A stretch of DNA of 64,000 nt from Dipylidium caninum (GCA_017562135.1 QEYB01000841.1:1116001-1180000); one strand, 5' to 3'; shown: positions 24,001-34,160, counted from the first letter of the stretch. Numbers and translations: made by a program. Notes: a model not told the origin generated them from the letters alone.

Positions 24001-25364
24001 GAGAGAGGATCTTTGGGAGGGCGCGGGGGGAGAGAGTTTGTGGGGGGATTAATGACTAGCTGTACATTAGAAGGCGGATTAGGAATTGGAAGGCGCGAAG
24101 GTAGTATAGGAGAACGAACACTTTGTGATTGAGTAGGCTCAAAGGAAGTCGCTGTCGACTCAGTCGTTTGCATTGGCTAAAAAAATAATAAAACCCTAAA
24201 ACAACTGTATTTTACCGATTTAGAGGTTTCTTACTCATGTGAAGAGAAGTAAGAAACCTGACCTGACTGTGAATAACCTAATGAAAAACAACGCATGAGA
24301 AAGGAAATTATTTTGTAAAGCTTGTGGTACGAGCACTGGAGTAGTCAATACAAATTGACATTGAACGTAGCCAATGGGCTAGAGATCTAGTGCTGTTGCA
24401 TTCTAGCTAAACTCGTGACATTAAAAATAGCACGTATGCACGCAAAAGCTGCACGTTGATAAATCGATACTTTTCAAGAAAGTAGTCAAAATGTGCAGAA
24501 AGACCATTAAAAAACACAAGTCAAGCAATGGCAAGATGATCGAACAAATGTCACATAGCAATACCAGAAGATTACACATTTATGGGCATAAATGATAAAG
24601 CTAACCCAGTTTTGAATTGCAGAGAAAGTTGAAGAGGTCTTCAATCGGCGTTTGGCGCGTATCTTCTTAGGACCATCTTGCGTGCCAGTAGTGAGAGCAG
24701 TTGTTGGAGCGCGTTTAATCGATAACTTCAGTGGTTCCACTGAGGTCACACTGTAAATACCTCCAATGCCGGGTGATTGTGATGGTTTCAGAGTTACTTT
24801 GACAGGAGTGACGACAGCTCCCGAAGCGTGATGCCGAGGGATTGTCGAAAGAGGCGACTTTATGGGAGAGTTTATTTTGGACGAGCATTTTCCCGCTAAA
24901 AAATTAAAGTTTGTGGTGTCAGAGAAAGGCAACTATTACCTTCGCCAGCAAGAATTTGTAGCACTTCCTTGCACGAATATATACATTGAAAACTGCGATT
25001 ATCCTCGAGAATGTTGGGCTGTTTTGAAATGGCATCCTTAAGAAGCAGTGGGAGGGTGTGAAAATCAATAGGAGCAGACTTTTGATCGTTTTTTAGGATT
25101 CTAGATACAGAATGTACAATCAAGGGAACACCCTACATTTCGTCTGTAGATGCGGTAGATAGGGCTGAAGAAATCGAATCAACGAGCCATTCATCACGAG
25201 ATTGCACAGTAACCTGCGCCTCTTGATTCAGTTGAGGTTCATTGATAAGATCGAGGCCATTAATCGATTTAGGTAAAGCTTGTGGTAAGGGTAGATCTGA
25301 GAGAATATCCGAAAGACTCTTGCAACCACTTAGAGATATGATCGGAATTCTTCCTATGTCTTGT
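1856..25364 (-). CDS. NIPBL: NIPBL / Nipped-B / SCC2 cohesin loader (multi-exon gene)
   Basis: NIPBL with MAU2 loads the cohesin ring onto chromatin in the nucleus. The order of conserved blocks matches the animal protein. The N-terminus has [22 protein letters not shown] (human ITTLAGIASLTDLLNQLPLP). A long low-complexity region follows, then a HEAT-repeat body with signatures such as [29 protein letters not shown] and [19 protein letters not shown], then [19 protein letters not shown] near the C-terminus. Coding exons (minus strand, high to low): 25364-25137, 25100-24940, 24895-24606, 24176-23354, 23288-22711, 22649-22388, 21012-20189, 20110-19816, 19351-18712, 18637-18260, 18190-17620, 17541-17107 (or 17098), 15113-14679, 14612-14439, 13781-13685, 13222-12975, 12705-12542, 11112-10841, 10670-10320, 10250-9955, 6033-5764, 5277-4924, 3436-3213, 2312-1856. 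These total about 8.8 kb (about 2,940 residues; human is 2,804). Phases chain except at 13.7-13.2 kb and for one missing base at 10,528-10,532. The start codon lies in an unidentified upstream exon. One HEAT exon is expected in 15.1-17.1 kb, and about 25 residues may be missing in 6.0-9.95 kb. Confidence 0.93.
3850..4420 (-). pseudogene. Decayed mariner transposase fragment (intronic)
   Basis: Reading the minus strand from about 4,420 down, one frame with several stops gives [20 protein letters not shown], then KWVC, a stop, and [12 protein letters not shown]. This follows the order of the mariner transposase catalytic core (RIVTGDEKW, YDN, the following W, then PK..LH). The Asp of the GDEKW motif has become Gly-Glu-Lys without Trp. 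The fragment sits inside the NIPBL intron 3,437-4,923 on the same strand. I saw no terminal inverted repeats. It is old and non-functional. Confidence 0.55.
6034..9954. other. Large NIPBL intron (3.9 kb)
   Basis: AT-rich sequence between two phase-0 splice sites. Apart from the mariner relic at 7.6-8.5 kb I recognise nothing coding. In human NIPBL about 25 residues (HMKAVAGMKMSYQ to AINTC) lie between the blocks encoded by the flanking exons. A short phase-0 exon may therefore be hidden here, or the segment may be shortened in this species. Confidence 0.5.
7600..8500 (-). pseudogene. Decayed mariner transposase (intronic)
   Basis: The minus strand from about 8,460 reads [20 protein letters not shown], then [20 protein letters not shown] and KIGLV...VPHE. 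This matches the mariner helix-turn-helix region, whose hallmark is WVPHEL. Further on, in a shifted frame, ARNKIEPF aligns with the segment just before GDEKW. Many stops and shifts are present. An 18-bp tandem duplication (8,077-8,094 and 8,095-8,112) interrupts it. It lies in a NIPBL intron in the same orientation as the host gene. Confidence 0.6.
9955..11112 (-). CDS. NIPBL: NIPBL exons, C-terminal HEAT repeats with an apparent 1-base deletion
   Basis: Exons 11112-10841, 10670-10320 and 10250-9955 cover human segments from KPALLRSLFTVGALCRHF to EIDKKYAGF. The first exon begins after a strong CTTTGTCTTTAG acceptor; starting further upstream would break phase. The middle exon is 351 nt, but the flanking phases need 352. 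Its first part (ending VEMAK) and second part ([17 protein letters not shown], human TKAIIGLGFAFIQHPSLMF) lie in different frames. The switch falls at a run of five T on the plus strand (10,528-10,532). The 69-nt intron 10,319-10,251 happens to lack stops in frame. Confidence 0.88.
11113..12541. other. NIPBL intron, no recognised content
   Basis: AT-rich intron of about 1.4 kb between the exons ending at 12,542 and starting at 11,112. Only short, composition-driven frames occur, and no repeat or RNA gene is recognised. Confidence 0.5.
12542..15113 (-). CDS. NIPBL: NIPBL exons, central HEAT repeats
   Basis: Exon 15113-14679 carries the most conserved HEAT block ([36 protein letters not shown]). 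Exon 14612-14439 starts [18 protein letters not shown] (human KLVNETFQKLWFTPTPHN). Exon 13781-13685 is short and less certain. Exon 13222-12975 has [15 protein letters not shown] (human SKIRPQLMVKHAMTM). Exon 12705-12542 has [20 protein letters not shown] (human VVQHCVSCLGAVVNKVTQNF). The junction from 13,685 to 13,222 does not chain in phase with the best-looking donor, so that boundary is wrong or a small exon is missing. The other junctions agree. Confidence 0.87.
15114..17097. other. NIPBL intron, expected to hide one exon
   Basis: Human NIPBL has a conserved segment (VDYDDACLIVRYLASMRPFA) between the blocks encoded by the flanking exons, and I did not find its counterpart. The flanking exons are phase 0 on both sides. 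The segment may be a diverged exon inside these 2 kb, or it may be lost. No transposon is recognised here. Confidence 0.45.
17098..20110 (-). CDS. NIPBL: NIPBL exons, first half of HEAT-repeat body
   Basis: Exons 20110-19816, 19351-18712, 18637-18260, 18190-17620 and 17541-17107 (or to 17098) encode helical segments that align block by block with human NIPBL. Examples are [16 protein letters not shown] (human CLTTINIMTSPNMPKA), [14 protein letters not shown] (human TAVFSRYEKHRQLI), [18 protein letters not shown] (human YETAMRTAQNFLSIFLKK) and [19 protein letters not shown] (human PAAELLLSLLGRLLVHQFS). Low-complexity Ser/Thr/Ala and poly-Gly insertions interrupt it. Introns of 464, 74, 69 and 78 nt have phases 1, 2, 2 and 0. 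The last donor could be GTTATT at 17,106 or GTTAGT at 17,097; both leave phase 0. Confidence 0.9.
20189..24176 (-). CDS. NIPBL: NIPBL exons, disordered Ser/Pro-rich region
   Basis: Four exons (24176-23354, 23288-22711, 22649-22388, 21012-20189) encode a long Ser, Pro, Asn and acidic region with basic patches such as KRRRQQH and RRPKKRRQL, which look like nuclear localisation signals. An acidic cluster with SSSEDETSS ends the third exon. The region corresponds to the poorly conserved stretch before the HEAT body in animal NIPBL. Introns are 65 nt, 61 nt and about 1.4 kb. The phase 1 junction from 22,388 to 21,012 joins T to CT and keeps the frame, which fixes the choice of donor GTATGT over the alternative at 22,428. 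The last exon ends with [16 protein letters not shown] leading into the helical body. Confidence 0.85.
21013..22387. other. NIPBL intron (1.4 kb), nothing recognised
   Basis: Donor GTATGT after 22,388 and acceptor TAATTTAG before 21,012; the phase 1 junction is consistent. The interior is AT-rich with no frame or repeat that I can name. Confidence 0.6.
24606..25364 (-). CDS. NIPBL: NIPBL exons, N-terminal MAU2-binding end
   Basis: Three exons are separated by introns of only 36 nt (25,136-25,101) and 44 nt (24,939-24,896), both GT-AG, with phases 2 and 1 that keep the frame. The first exon starts with one base of a split codon after a TTTTTTAG acceptor, so a short exon with the ATG must lie upstream. 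I could not place it. The conserved LP-rich block is followed by [20 protein letters not shown], matching human IPVLLQAVLARSPNVF. In other animals this N-terminal end binds MAU2/SCC4. The third exon (24,895-24,606) is basic and Ser/Thr/Lys-rich. Confidence 0.9.
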
Positions 25365-27060
25365 CTAAAAAACGTTAGGAATCGAAGTAGAATAAATAAA
25401 TCACCAGGCAAATGAAATCCCACAAAGTTTTCACATTGTTACCAAAGGGAAGTAATCAAGCGAGAACAACCACAATAACAGCGTGACAATGAGGACAAAG
25501 AAGCAATACCCTTCAAACATATACAACTATGAAAAAGGAGTAGGAAAAGCCAATTACATGTTGCATACATTTACATGAAGTTAGACGCCAAGCCAACATA
25601 ACGTCAGTACTACAATAAGACAAATGAAGAGCACGTTGCTGAACTTAACGTATATCAATCATATAGATTCACTTTAAGGTGTGATTAACTATACTAAGGC
25701 TCACTTTCTCATTTCGAATACGCAGCACACCCATATTACATATAAGCTATCTTGGCCCCTTTACCAAGTGTTTCTAATTTACCACCATTGCTGTCCTGAC
25801 TTGTGCCTTATTTTAAAAAACACAATTCAAAAGAAAGTAGATAATCAAAACTTATGGCCGCCATAGGTACATAATTGTCTATTCGTGAGGCAAAAAGCCA
25901 ATAAATTTTTCGTTTTCGTTTTTTGGCTAAGGTTGATGCTTTAACATCACTACTGTTTTTAAGTAACAACGATGTTTCCCGTAGAACTGAGTTTTTTCCA
26001 GCCATATCAAAGGTTTTAACACACAGCATATTATGTCAACGCCACATTCCGAATAACCTCACCATTTTTGGGTCACCCGCCGGCAAGTCTACCTAATCAC
26101 TGGCCCCTTACTAACTTTCCCGATTTCTTATTTGAACATCGCATGAAGCCCTTTCACTGCGCCTTGCACTGCCACAATTGTCAACTTCTACCGTCAGCAT
26201 AGGATCGTCATTGGCATAAGGCTGTGGACGACTAGGACCGAGCCCACCATTGCAACTCAGCCCGGTCCTACCAAATTTCTGAGCTCACAATAAACACGTT
26301 AACTGGAGTTAGGCATTATCCGAAACAAGTAGACCCTAGGGCCCCCACCATGCATCCAGTCACGTTAATTTGACAGCCGCCCAAATCAAGTTCACTAACA
26401 TCACCCATCACACCAACACGGCAAGCCCGAAATAAGACGCTGTTTCCGACCAAATCTCTTGTGTTGGTAATAAATTACCTACGCCTCGAAATAAACTTAC
26501 CTATGATAGTATGAAATTACGTATAAACTTGACAAAAAACACCCCTGATATAGAAGGAAGACTAAACTACCGAACACACATTAGAGTAAAAACGAGAAAT
26601 CTTGCGAACAGACATGTACATAAGTGAAGACGTGGCTGAGATACAAAGACACAGGAAGTCCAATGGAAGCAATTAGATGAGAATGGTGGAATACACAGCA
26701 TCCGGCACAGACAAAAGAAGACGCACAACCTAAAGAGAGGAAAGCAATATCTCCTCATTGAACTGTATTAGTAGCTTTCAAAATCCCCCATCACGCCACA
26801 AAATCAACCTGATGCCATTTACCCTTCAGTACAGATGTAAAGAAATGACATTATCTGCATTAGTGTAAATCTCATTATGTCCGTGAAATCCCATTTACAA
26901 CAGCGGCTACTTAGATCTATGTCTACGACACCAAACTTCAGCACGTTGATAATATATTCAGAGATAATTCGGGTAATAAAGTAACTGATCACAGATAGCT
27001 TTAGTATAAGTTTACGTAACTTACGGTCTAGTCTTAGGGCAATATAGAAATTTATAGGAC
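25365..27060. other. Interval between RACGAP1 and NIPBL
   Basis: The start-codon exon of NIPBL and its promoter should be here. A minus-strand frame at 26,005-25,808 (MAGKNSVLRETSLLLKNSSD and a KKRKRK patch) is open for about 65 codons but resembles nothing I know. From about 26,040 to 26,420 the composition becomes noticeably more GC-rich than either flank, which suggests an inserted repeat, but I could not define ends or family. Confidence 0.4.
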
Positions 27061-29360
27061 TCACTCAGAACCAAAATACAACAAACCTACCAACTGTTGC
27101 CCATTTACTTCATTAGCAATTTGCGTTAGCGTTGGTTCTGGACAGGAATGGCCGACCAAAGTAAAGCCAAAAACCTTCGCTAAATTCGATTCACCCATTC
27201 GACACGCCGATGACCTCGAAACAGCCTTAAATAGGTAAGAAGCAAAGATAGATATAGGTGTAGATTAGCTAAAAGATTAAATCTTAATTCACTTTGAGGT
27301 GAAGAATTATGAACGCCAATGTATCTCGATTGGCTATAGGCAACTTGTCCAATAGCGTTGCTACCCGATACTTAGCACCTTCCGAGTCGCGCAGTGACAT
27401 CTCTGCCGTTTCGATAAACTCTGGACGTAGAGAATAAGTGACCAGAGGCTCGCTGAGTAGTCGGAAGAAAGCCTTGAGGCAAGAGCAAACAACGTTGATG
27501 TCCTCCACCAATGCAAGACTCGGAGTTGTTCGTCCATGCATAAATTTATCCAACAGTTCTAATGTTAAAGTTCAAACAATCATAAAATTATTCTCGTGAC
27601 ATAAGAACTCAGCTCTTTAGAAATGCCTACCAAAAACTTTTTTCTCGGCCCCAGGAACACGATAAATACCAACTTGAAGAAGGCCTCGAGTGGCTACCTC
27701 ATTGACGCAATGAATAACCGGAGCCGGGATTTGAGGAAACTCGTTAGGAGGACAAAGAGAAACAAGGGGGATAGAATGCCAAGAAAAGTGGTGTCGTTTG
27801 GAAGCAGACAAAGGAGTTGCTGTTGCTGGTGAAGGACAAATTGCAGGTGCACCTATATGACATCGCGAAGGGGTCGTAGTATGGGGAGCGCGTTGTAGTC
27901 TAGGCATTCGGGTAGGTGATGGAGATAAATCTGTCGGCGGTACACAACGCTGTTTTAACTTAAAAGAGGCAAATTCATGGTTAAACACGGCTACTAAATT
28001 GTTATATGGTTAAGTAGCAAGTAAATTGACATCAGTACCTGCTGCTGACAACTACCGTGTACGACAAGTCGACAAACTTTGCACTTAAGTGCAGGTTTCC
28101 CTATTGCAAAACGTTTCCCGCAGCAACCGCACATTTGCAAGCGCAATGAAGAGATAGGCAAAAATTGATGAAGACGAGTCAGCCGATTGGCCCTGACCTA
28201 TGAAAGTAGATAAATTCGCCTCATAAATCGAGATAAAATACACATCAAGAGACATAAATACACTCACCATGGGCCGAACAGGTGTTGTAAAACAATCATT
28301 CGACGAAGTCTTTTCACAACCGAATTCGAAAGCATGCACACTTTCCCGACCGCCACCTGAATCCGTTTTTTTGTCAAGCGCAGCTCTTTTAAATGTGATA
28401 TCATGATAACTTTCAGCAGAATTTGATGAGATTCTCTTCCGAGAATAGCTTGACTTCGTCAAATTGACGTTCCCCTGAAAAAGAAGAGCACATGCATTTC
28501 CAAATGAATGTGACAGGCAAGGTAATAAAATACTCACATTTTGAACCTGATGACAAGGATCTTGAATTTTGCTACCAGTGAGCCGCGTCGAGCGGCGAAG
28601 AGCACAACCGATAGAACGAGATTTCTTGCGAGTACCACACCTGCAAAATGAATATTGTAAAGAGAAAAACAGCTTTAAACGAAACACCATGATTTCTAAT
28701 GTGATTTACTTGCTACTTTGAGATTCGATTTCGAACTCGCCGTTAGAAGTGTTGTCAGAATCTAATAGAGAGCCGGCAGAATGATCAACACGCTTCGGCA
28801 AGGAGGAGCGGACCCAGCTACAAGTATCGAGTTTGGCAAGGCGTTCTTTCACTTCGTCAATGTCAGTATCGCGAAGGACCTCGCGAATAACTTCCAGTTG
28901 TCTTTGGAGGCGTTGGGCTTCTTCACTCAGCTTACGGTTATCCTTTTCCATACGATCCAAATCGCTACACAAGCTTTCCTTAACCAAAACACAGAAAATA
29001 GTACTCAAGATCTAATTGTACGAGATCTTTGTATATACATGTTTACCTTTTCTCTAAGCAAATTTTCCACTTTAGTACGAAGAGATTGACACTCCCCAGC
29101 GTAAGTTATGACTTTGTTTTCAAAAGACAAAAATGCGATTTTCAAGGCCTCGTCCGATGCGTCGGCAGAATCTAGAAGCTGTAAATGAGAATGTGACATG
29201 GCCGGCGCCAAGAGTGAAAACGAGAAAGCCTGGCTGATGTAAGTAAATTATTGAAATTGTTAAAAAGAATCACCTTAAGAACAAGGGAATTGAGAGAATC
29301 GATAGCGACAACACAGTCCGCTTTGACAGCACGCCCAACCTCGCGCCTGGGGCGACCCAT
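27061..29360 (-). CDS. RACGAP1: RACGAP1 / MgcRacGAP (centralspindlin RhoGAP)
   Basis: This is the Rho-family GTPase-activating subunit of centralspindlin, which works with kinesin-6 at the spindle midzone and cleavage furrow. Nine exons: 29360-29274, 29178-29047, 28978-28710, 28640-28538, 28474-28268, 28197-28039, 27958-27631, 27558-27293, 27225-27061. All phases agree, giving about 571 residues (human 632). Domain order: coiled coil at about 30-120 (RQLEVIREVLRDTD, human RQIQLIREMLMCDT); a KKSRSIG motif as in human KKTRSIG; a perfect C1 zinc finger (H276, C289, C292, C305, C308, H313, C316, C324); a RhoGAP domain at about 390-560 with arginine finger R419 in GIYRVPG, then ANRDTLAFIILHL and NLAKVFGFTLVGH. 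An in-frame stop upstream of the ATG at 29,360 supports the start. The 3' end is less certain: GTAGGT and GTGAGT donors near 27,085 and 27,065 could lead to a further exon I did not find. Confidence 0.92.
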
Positions 29361-31669
29361 ATGTGGATACTCAAAGACCGAACTTCAGGCAATTCGAAAG
29401 CATCACCAATGAAGCTAAACAAATTGCTTTATAAAAATAAATTCAAAGTGGAAGGATTGTTTTTAATTTTGTAATGGTTCCTTATAAGCAAGTGGCTTTT
29501 GTATTTACTTGCGTTTGAGATGAATTTGGATTATAACTACGATTTTTCTATGTTAGCACACAGAATTGCGTTAGCAGTATAATCCTATCAGAGTTAAGTT
29601 TTTGGTTTGTGCCACGTGGGGGCCGTAAATATAATTCGGGGTTCAAGAAGGACGCCTCCTAGAATAGTTAGGGTGATAGAAACGTAGGAGCATATGAAAA
29701 TTTCTCCCACCCTAAACTCGTCATATACATTCATATCTGAATTGTCTACCATCGATAATGCGTCATATTTCCAATTCAATGTGGCTGTATGCTTCAGAAT
29801 TTCATTTTTTGCCAATTATGCATAACGATTAATATGGAAATTTGTTAAATAGACATCAGACGGCGTCACCTTGCGAACACTATTTACCTATCCCTAAACC
29901 TGCTTGTCAAACTCTTAGAACATCCAGTGATTAAAGGTCACATGGTCCACCTGATTTGCTTTTCAAATATGAACATTCCAGGAAAAAGTACAAGTCCTCC
30001 TGTACTGACAATCTGCCCTAAACACGCGTAAAATGTAAAAAAAACTCAAAAGTAATTAAATACATTTTAATCATCAAAATAATTTCCATATATTTCGAAA
30101 GTCCTTGTCAGTGTATAGGCATTTCTTTGATTCCCTTATTAAGAAAAGTTCAGCGATTTCGCACTGAAAACATTTTCAATTTCGTTCTCCCTTCAACATT
30201 ATTGACGTTTTACTATCTCGATGCTGATTCTAAAGATCTGAAAAAGCAGTAATCCGACGATGCGAAATCCGGAAAATGTTACCCGCGGTTGTTTTTGCAC
30301 TATGAGTTTTCGCGTTACCGAGCCGCTGAATCCTTTTCTTGTAATTTGCCAAAACAGATTAATTTTTAAAAATTCTTGTAACAGCCCGACCACGTTTGAG
30401 CTATTCCGTCGGGTTTATTCCCGAAAATCCCATCAAGCACTAACTTTCTTTAGGTGCTCCAATAAGCGCTTCTCTGGAAGAATGGCATTATTGTTTCCGT
30501 ACAGGATTATTCCCACTCTCGGATACATTCAGTCGATGAAGGCGAAAAGGTTTCATACCGAGACGTGCATATTGTAGTCCGTAAGTCACGTGGAGCTTCT
30601 GTCACTTCGCGGAGATTTCAACTCCCTTGCCGTACAATTTTCTGCTACAGTGGAGATGATCCTGCCCTGTAGACCATGGACAGTCGATCTTTGGTGATAG
30701 TTCTCCAATAGTTTGTCGAGGATCTGAACCCACCATCGCCCTCGGGACATAATCATCTAATTTTTGGGGTTGTCCGTTTCACTGGACGACGTCGAGATTC
30801 CTGTTTACATTTTTTAAGTTTTATAAACCATCTAATAACCTCGTTGAGATTCAGAGCGTCTCCGTAAGTTTCGTTAATTTTCTTCATTGCCTCGTTTGCT
30901 TTCAATCATCGATCGAACAAAATCATCTTGAAATGGCGAAAATTTTCTTCTACGGTTGACCTTGACAGAATTTTTCTCACGAGAACAAGAATATTTTGGC
31001 AAAAAATAGAAGTTACAACCAAAATCTTGATCGTAACATCAAAACCTACATGCTCACTGGACCGTATCGGAAGAATTTTGATTGCTTTTAGATTTACCTA
31101 ATAGGTAGTGCGTCGTAACACCACCTATAGCACGCGAACGGTAAATACGTGTGCCGCAACTTCCTAGTAAGAGGTCATTATCCTAAGAGAAGAAAGAATT
31201 CCCATGCATCCTATAGTCGCTTTGGTTTGCTAAATGGCACATCTATAACACCAGATCGCAGTCGCTTCAATGGTACAGAGGGAACGCTACTAACCGAACT
31301 AATGAAACCTACTTTATATGCCGTCACCTAAGGGGTTATGCAGCTGACTTCGCATAGATAACGCAATAAGCGACGTGCTGTCATCCCAACTACTTTACTA
31401 TATGAGGGTTACTTTCCACTAACCCCTTATTTCGAATGCTGAACCTAAGCGATATTGTGATGCATAGTTGTGTATTTTGCCAAGACTCATGAAAATGCTC
31501 ATCCGGGAGAAATAACAAGTCTCAACAGTAGCGACTTCAATAATCTTTGTAGGTTTCAAAAAAGGAATCATCGGTAGAATTATCACAACTCATCAGCTTG
31601 TCCATAAATTAATCATATTACTCCAATTAAATATCCGGTACATGGCGATCATTCTATCACCGACAGTCT
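29361..31669. other. Interval upstream of RACGAP1, holding a mariner relic
   Basis: About 2.3 kb between the RACGAP1 start and the GGCT stop. The part from 30.2 to 31.0 kb is a decayed transposon (listed separately). The rest is AT-rich with no recognised gene. The RACGAP1 promoter should lie in 29.4-29.9 kb, but I see no defining motif. Confidence 0.5.
30180..31010 (-). pseudogene. Decayed mariner transposase (intergenic)
   Basis: The minus strand from about 30,970 reads KANEAMKKINETYGDALNLN then EVIRWFIKLKK, the N-terminal helix-turn-helix pattern of mariner transposases (AAEA...YGE...WF.RFK). Further along, with stops and frame changes, LIGAPKES and MGFSGINPTE follow the order of the conserved HPKKVMLC and WWD.KG..YYEL segments. 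It is non-functional. No terminal inverted repeats were identified. Confidence 0.55.
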
Positions 31670-32215
31670 TTACACAGTTGGGCAAAAGTAATCCTTAAGA
31701 AGAGTGACTTCATATTTCTGCCTCTCTTCCGGTGTTATGTTAAATAAACATTTTTCATAAATACTACATTCATCTAAGTAATCAGTGTGCGGTAACTTTC
31801 GAAGTTTCTCTATATAATCCGATGGGAGTCGGGACTGTACAGCGCCGCGTAAAATAATATCTAAATAGAAGGGAGAGGGTATCCCAGGCGTGTTAGACAA
31901 CATCATATACGTGCGGCATTCGATTATTTTGACTGGATTCGATTGTTCAAGAACGACTGGAACATTAAGAGGCTGATAGAGCCAAGGTACACCCTCCTGT
32001 TTATCCAAACTGTTTATATCTGAATCCATGATGGTCCAGATGACTCCGTGGACAATGTCGTTGCAATAAGATTCGATGGACGCAAGAGCACAGTTAGGAC
32101 CCCAGGCACAGGTCTCCTTACTAGAGCAGAAAACAAGCCGGTAATCGGCCAGGCGCCCAATACCGAAAAACTTTGCAGATTGATTGTTAATAGTCATTCT
32201 TTGCAAAGCATGTTG
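31670..32215 (-). CDS. GGCT: Gamma-glutamylcyclotransferase, 3' exon
   Basis: GGCT releases 5-oxoproline from gamma-glutamyl dipeptides in the cytosolic gamma-glutamyl (glutathione) cycle. The frame encodes about 181 residues after a TTGCTTTTGGCAG acceptor. It aligns with human GGCT: SAKFFGIGRLADYRL (human SAAFFCVARLQDFKL), HGVIWTIMDSDINSLDKQEG (human WGVVWKMNKSNLNSLDEQEG), CRTYMMLSNTPGIPSPFYLD (human CRSYLMTNYESAPPSPQYKK) and SDYIEKLRKLP. The catalytic Glu of the QEGV motif (human Glu98) is present. The N-terminal YGSN glycine loop that binds the substrate is not in this exon. It must be on an upstream exon I did not find, or be lost. The gene is on the same strand as INO80B upstream and RACGAP1 downstream. 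Confidence 0.85.
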   Translation of the reverse strand, partial: QHALQRMTINNQSAKFFGIGRLADYRLVFCSSKETCAWGPNCALASIESYCNDIVHGVIWTIMDSDINSLDKQEGVPWLYQPLNVPVVLEQSNPVKIIECRTYMMLSNTPGIPSPFYLDIILRGAVQSRLPSDYIEKLRKLPHTDYLDECSIYEKCLFNITPEERQKYEVTLLKDYFCPTV

Positions 32216-33134
32216 CTGCCAAAAGCAAAATAATATAATTGGTGCGGAGACAGCACCATCATTTATAAATATACGCTTATCTATGGCTGAGCTAAGCCCG
32301 GCAAGCACACCTATATACCAGAGTGTATGCGGCGAGTCGACGGATGATTGGTCGAAAGCAAAAATATTATTGTTTTAGTGAATATGGAAGGTAATTAAAG
32401 GAAATGTGCAAAATTGGCTATTTATAATTGAAAAAATAATTAATTTCGGGATTGCACTCCATTTTTGGTACTTTGTTATCATGAATCTATGAAGCAATTT
32501 TAATCGTTACCAAATTTTCACTCTAGCTATGTACTCTTACTTTAGGATGCCATGAAAAAGGGAGTACTCATTCGCTCCGAACAGAAACGCCATTAAACTG
32601 ACTTACGTGAGAACCCCCGTACTCAACAAACGGAGTCATCACGCGCAACCAAGTAACAGCAAGAGTTGAATGGCAGATTAGGTGACACCCTGTAATCCGA
32701 AGGATGCATCTCTACCAAATGATTACCTGCATGTCACGACTCTCAAAAGATCGCCGCGAATAAAGTGCAACTACTCGCCTAATGCCTACTTCCAATTCCC
32801 GATCAGGTAATGGAAGAAACTTTATCGTTAACCCGAAAAAAAGGGTACTCGAGTGCTGATACGACATACAGGAAATCCTATTGGAAAAAGAAGCTATTTT
32901 AAAAAACAGGCCTTGTAGTTTCTATTGTTCAAAACAAGACATGCTCAGGGCTACAATCCAAACAAATCACATACACCTTCACACTGTCATAATTCATACA
33001 AGGTTAAAACACCTTTTGGACCACTCATAACGCCAGCATGTTAGACGAAACCGCATCTGCTACTCTGTTGTCTGGTGTTTGTAAAACACGGAAAATCAAG
33101 GACGCGATTTAAACACTAATCTGCATATCGGGAG
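32216..33134. other. Interval between INO80B and the GGCT exon
   Basis: The first exon of GGCT would be expected here, but I found no YGSN-like coding segment. The part 32,590-32,800 is less AT-rich than its surroundings. No other feature is recognised. Confidence 0.4.
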
Positions 33135-34160
33135 TTAGCAGGCTTTAAAGCATTCCAAACTGCATAAGGAACGTCCAGTTCGCGGACACGAATATCGACG
33201 GGGGGCCACACGACATTGTTCACAAAGTCTGGTGATTGGAGGAGGGGGAGCATGTCGAGCACGAAACATCTGCAAAACTTCACTTTCAATTTCATCGGCG
33301 ACAGGGAGTGCAATAAGACAGTGAGGCCGCAATCGTAGCGAAGAGATAAATCGTATACTGCCAGATGGAGGATCAAGCGGTAGTGATGGCTGCATTGCAT
33401 TTTTCTTCTTCTTTTCTGTTTCTGATTCATCAGAATCACAAGCTGATTCGGCCAAAACAGGAGCGCGACGTGAGCGACCACGACTACCACCACAGGCACC
33501 TGAACCACCAGCATATTCTGTATTTACTCGTAGAAGGCGTTCCACAGTGTCTTGCATCTCTTTTTCGGCCTTATTTTTAGCCGACTCCCGGCGTCGCTCA
33601 ATCCGACGTTGGCGGATTTCCATTTGTTCCGTGGTAAGAACGGCAGTTGCACCAGAGGTACCACAGTGACCAGTTGCTTTCTCGGGGGGTGCCATGACGT
33701 CTTCGAGAGTCCATAGAGAATTCTGAGAATTTTGGTATCCCATACGCGTTCTGCTGCGAGCAGAAGAAACGGAAATAGGCATAGCAAATGAATCGCTCTC
33801 AGTCTCACTACTACCATCGTAAGTGTCGGTGACGCGTGCTGGCGGTCGACGGCTTTGACGGATGGGGCGAGTTCTTTTAGGAGTGAGGAACTGTCGCTTC
33901 GTAAAGCCTCTCTTGGATTGAGTTAACTTGCTTCTTCCACGTTTTCCAGGTACAGCATGGGTAGGGATGCTCTCAAGAGACTCTTCGGAAAGCACTTGCT
34001 AGAAGAGTCAGTACGTAACAGAATTAAGTTGGAAGGCGTAAAATTTGTAGGTAAAAGATAAACAAAGGTGACTTACGTAATTACCATCATCATATTCGTC
34101 CATTTCCAGGAATCTTGAACCGAAATCATCCGTGGCAGGAATAGTGGAGTCGCTTTCCAT
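33135..34160 (-). CDS. INO80B: INO80 complex subunit B (PAPA-1 / HIT zinc finger)
   Basis: INO80B (yeast Ies2) is a nuclear subunit of the INO80 nucleosome-sliding complex that stimulates its ATPase. Two exons: 34160-34077 (28 codons from ATG) and 33998-33135. The 78-nt intron has a GTAAGT donor and a CTTCTAG acceptor, phase 0. The protein is about 315 residues (human 356). The basic N-terminal third is rich in K, R and S. A PAPA-1 segment lies at about 149-187 (LTTEQMEIRQRRIERRRESA), and a poly-Lys patch follows an acidic SDESETE stretch. The C-terminus is a HIT-type zinc finger with C287, C290, C299, C307 and C311 (CRVAPRRYSCPRTGRSLCSL, human CGRAPRRY...TGRPLCSL). The chain ends almost immediately after it, whereas the human protein continues for about 20 residues. 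Confidence 0.9.

Noticed and set aside
25808..26029. Minus-strand frame with a basic KKRKRK patch, considered as the missing first NIPBL exon
   Set aside because: No similarity to the NIPBL N-terminus and no donor giving the needed phase could be justified.
33116..33817. Alternative minus-strand frames overlapping INO80B
   Set aside because: The frame 33,135-33,998 carries both the PAPA-1 and HIT zinc-finger motifs; the others are shadows.
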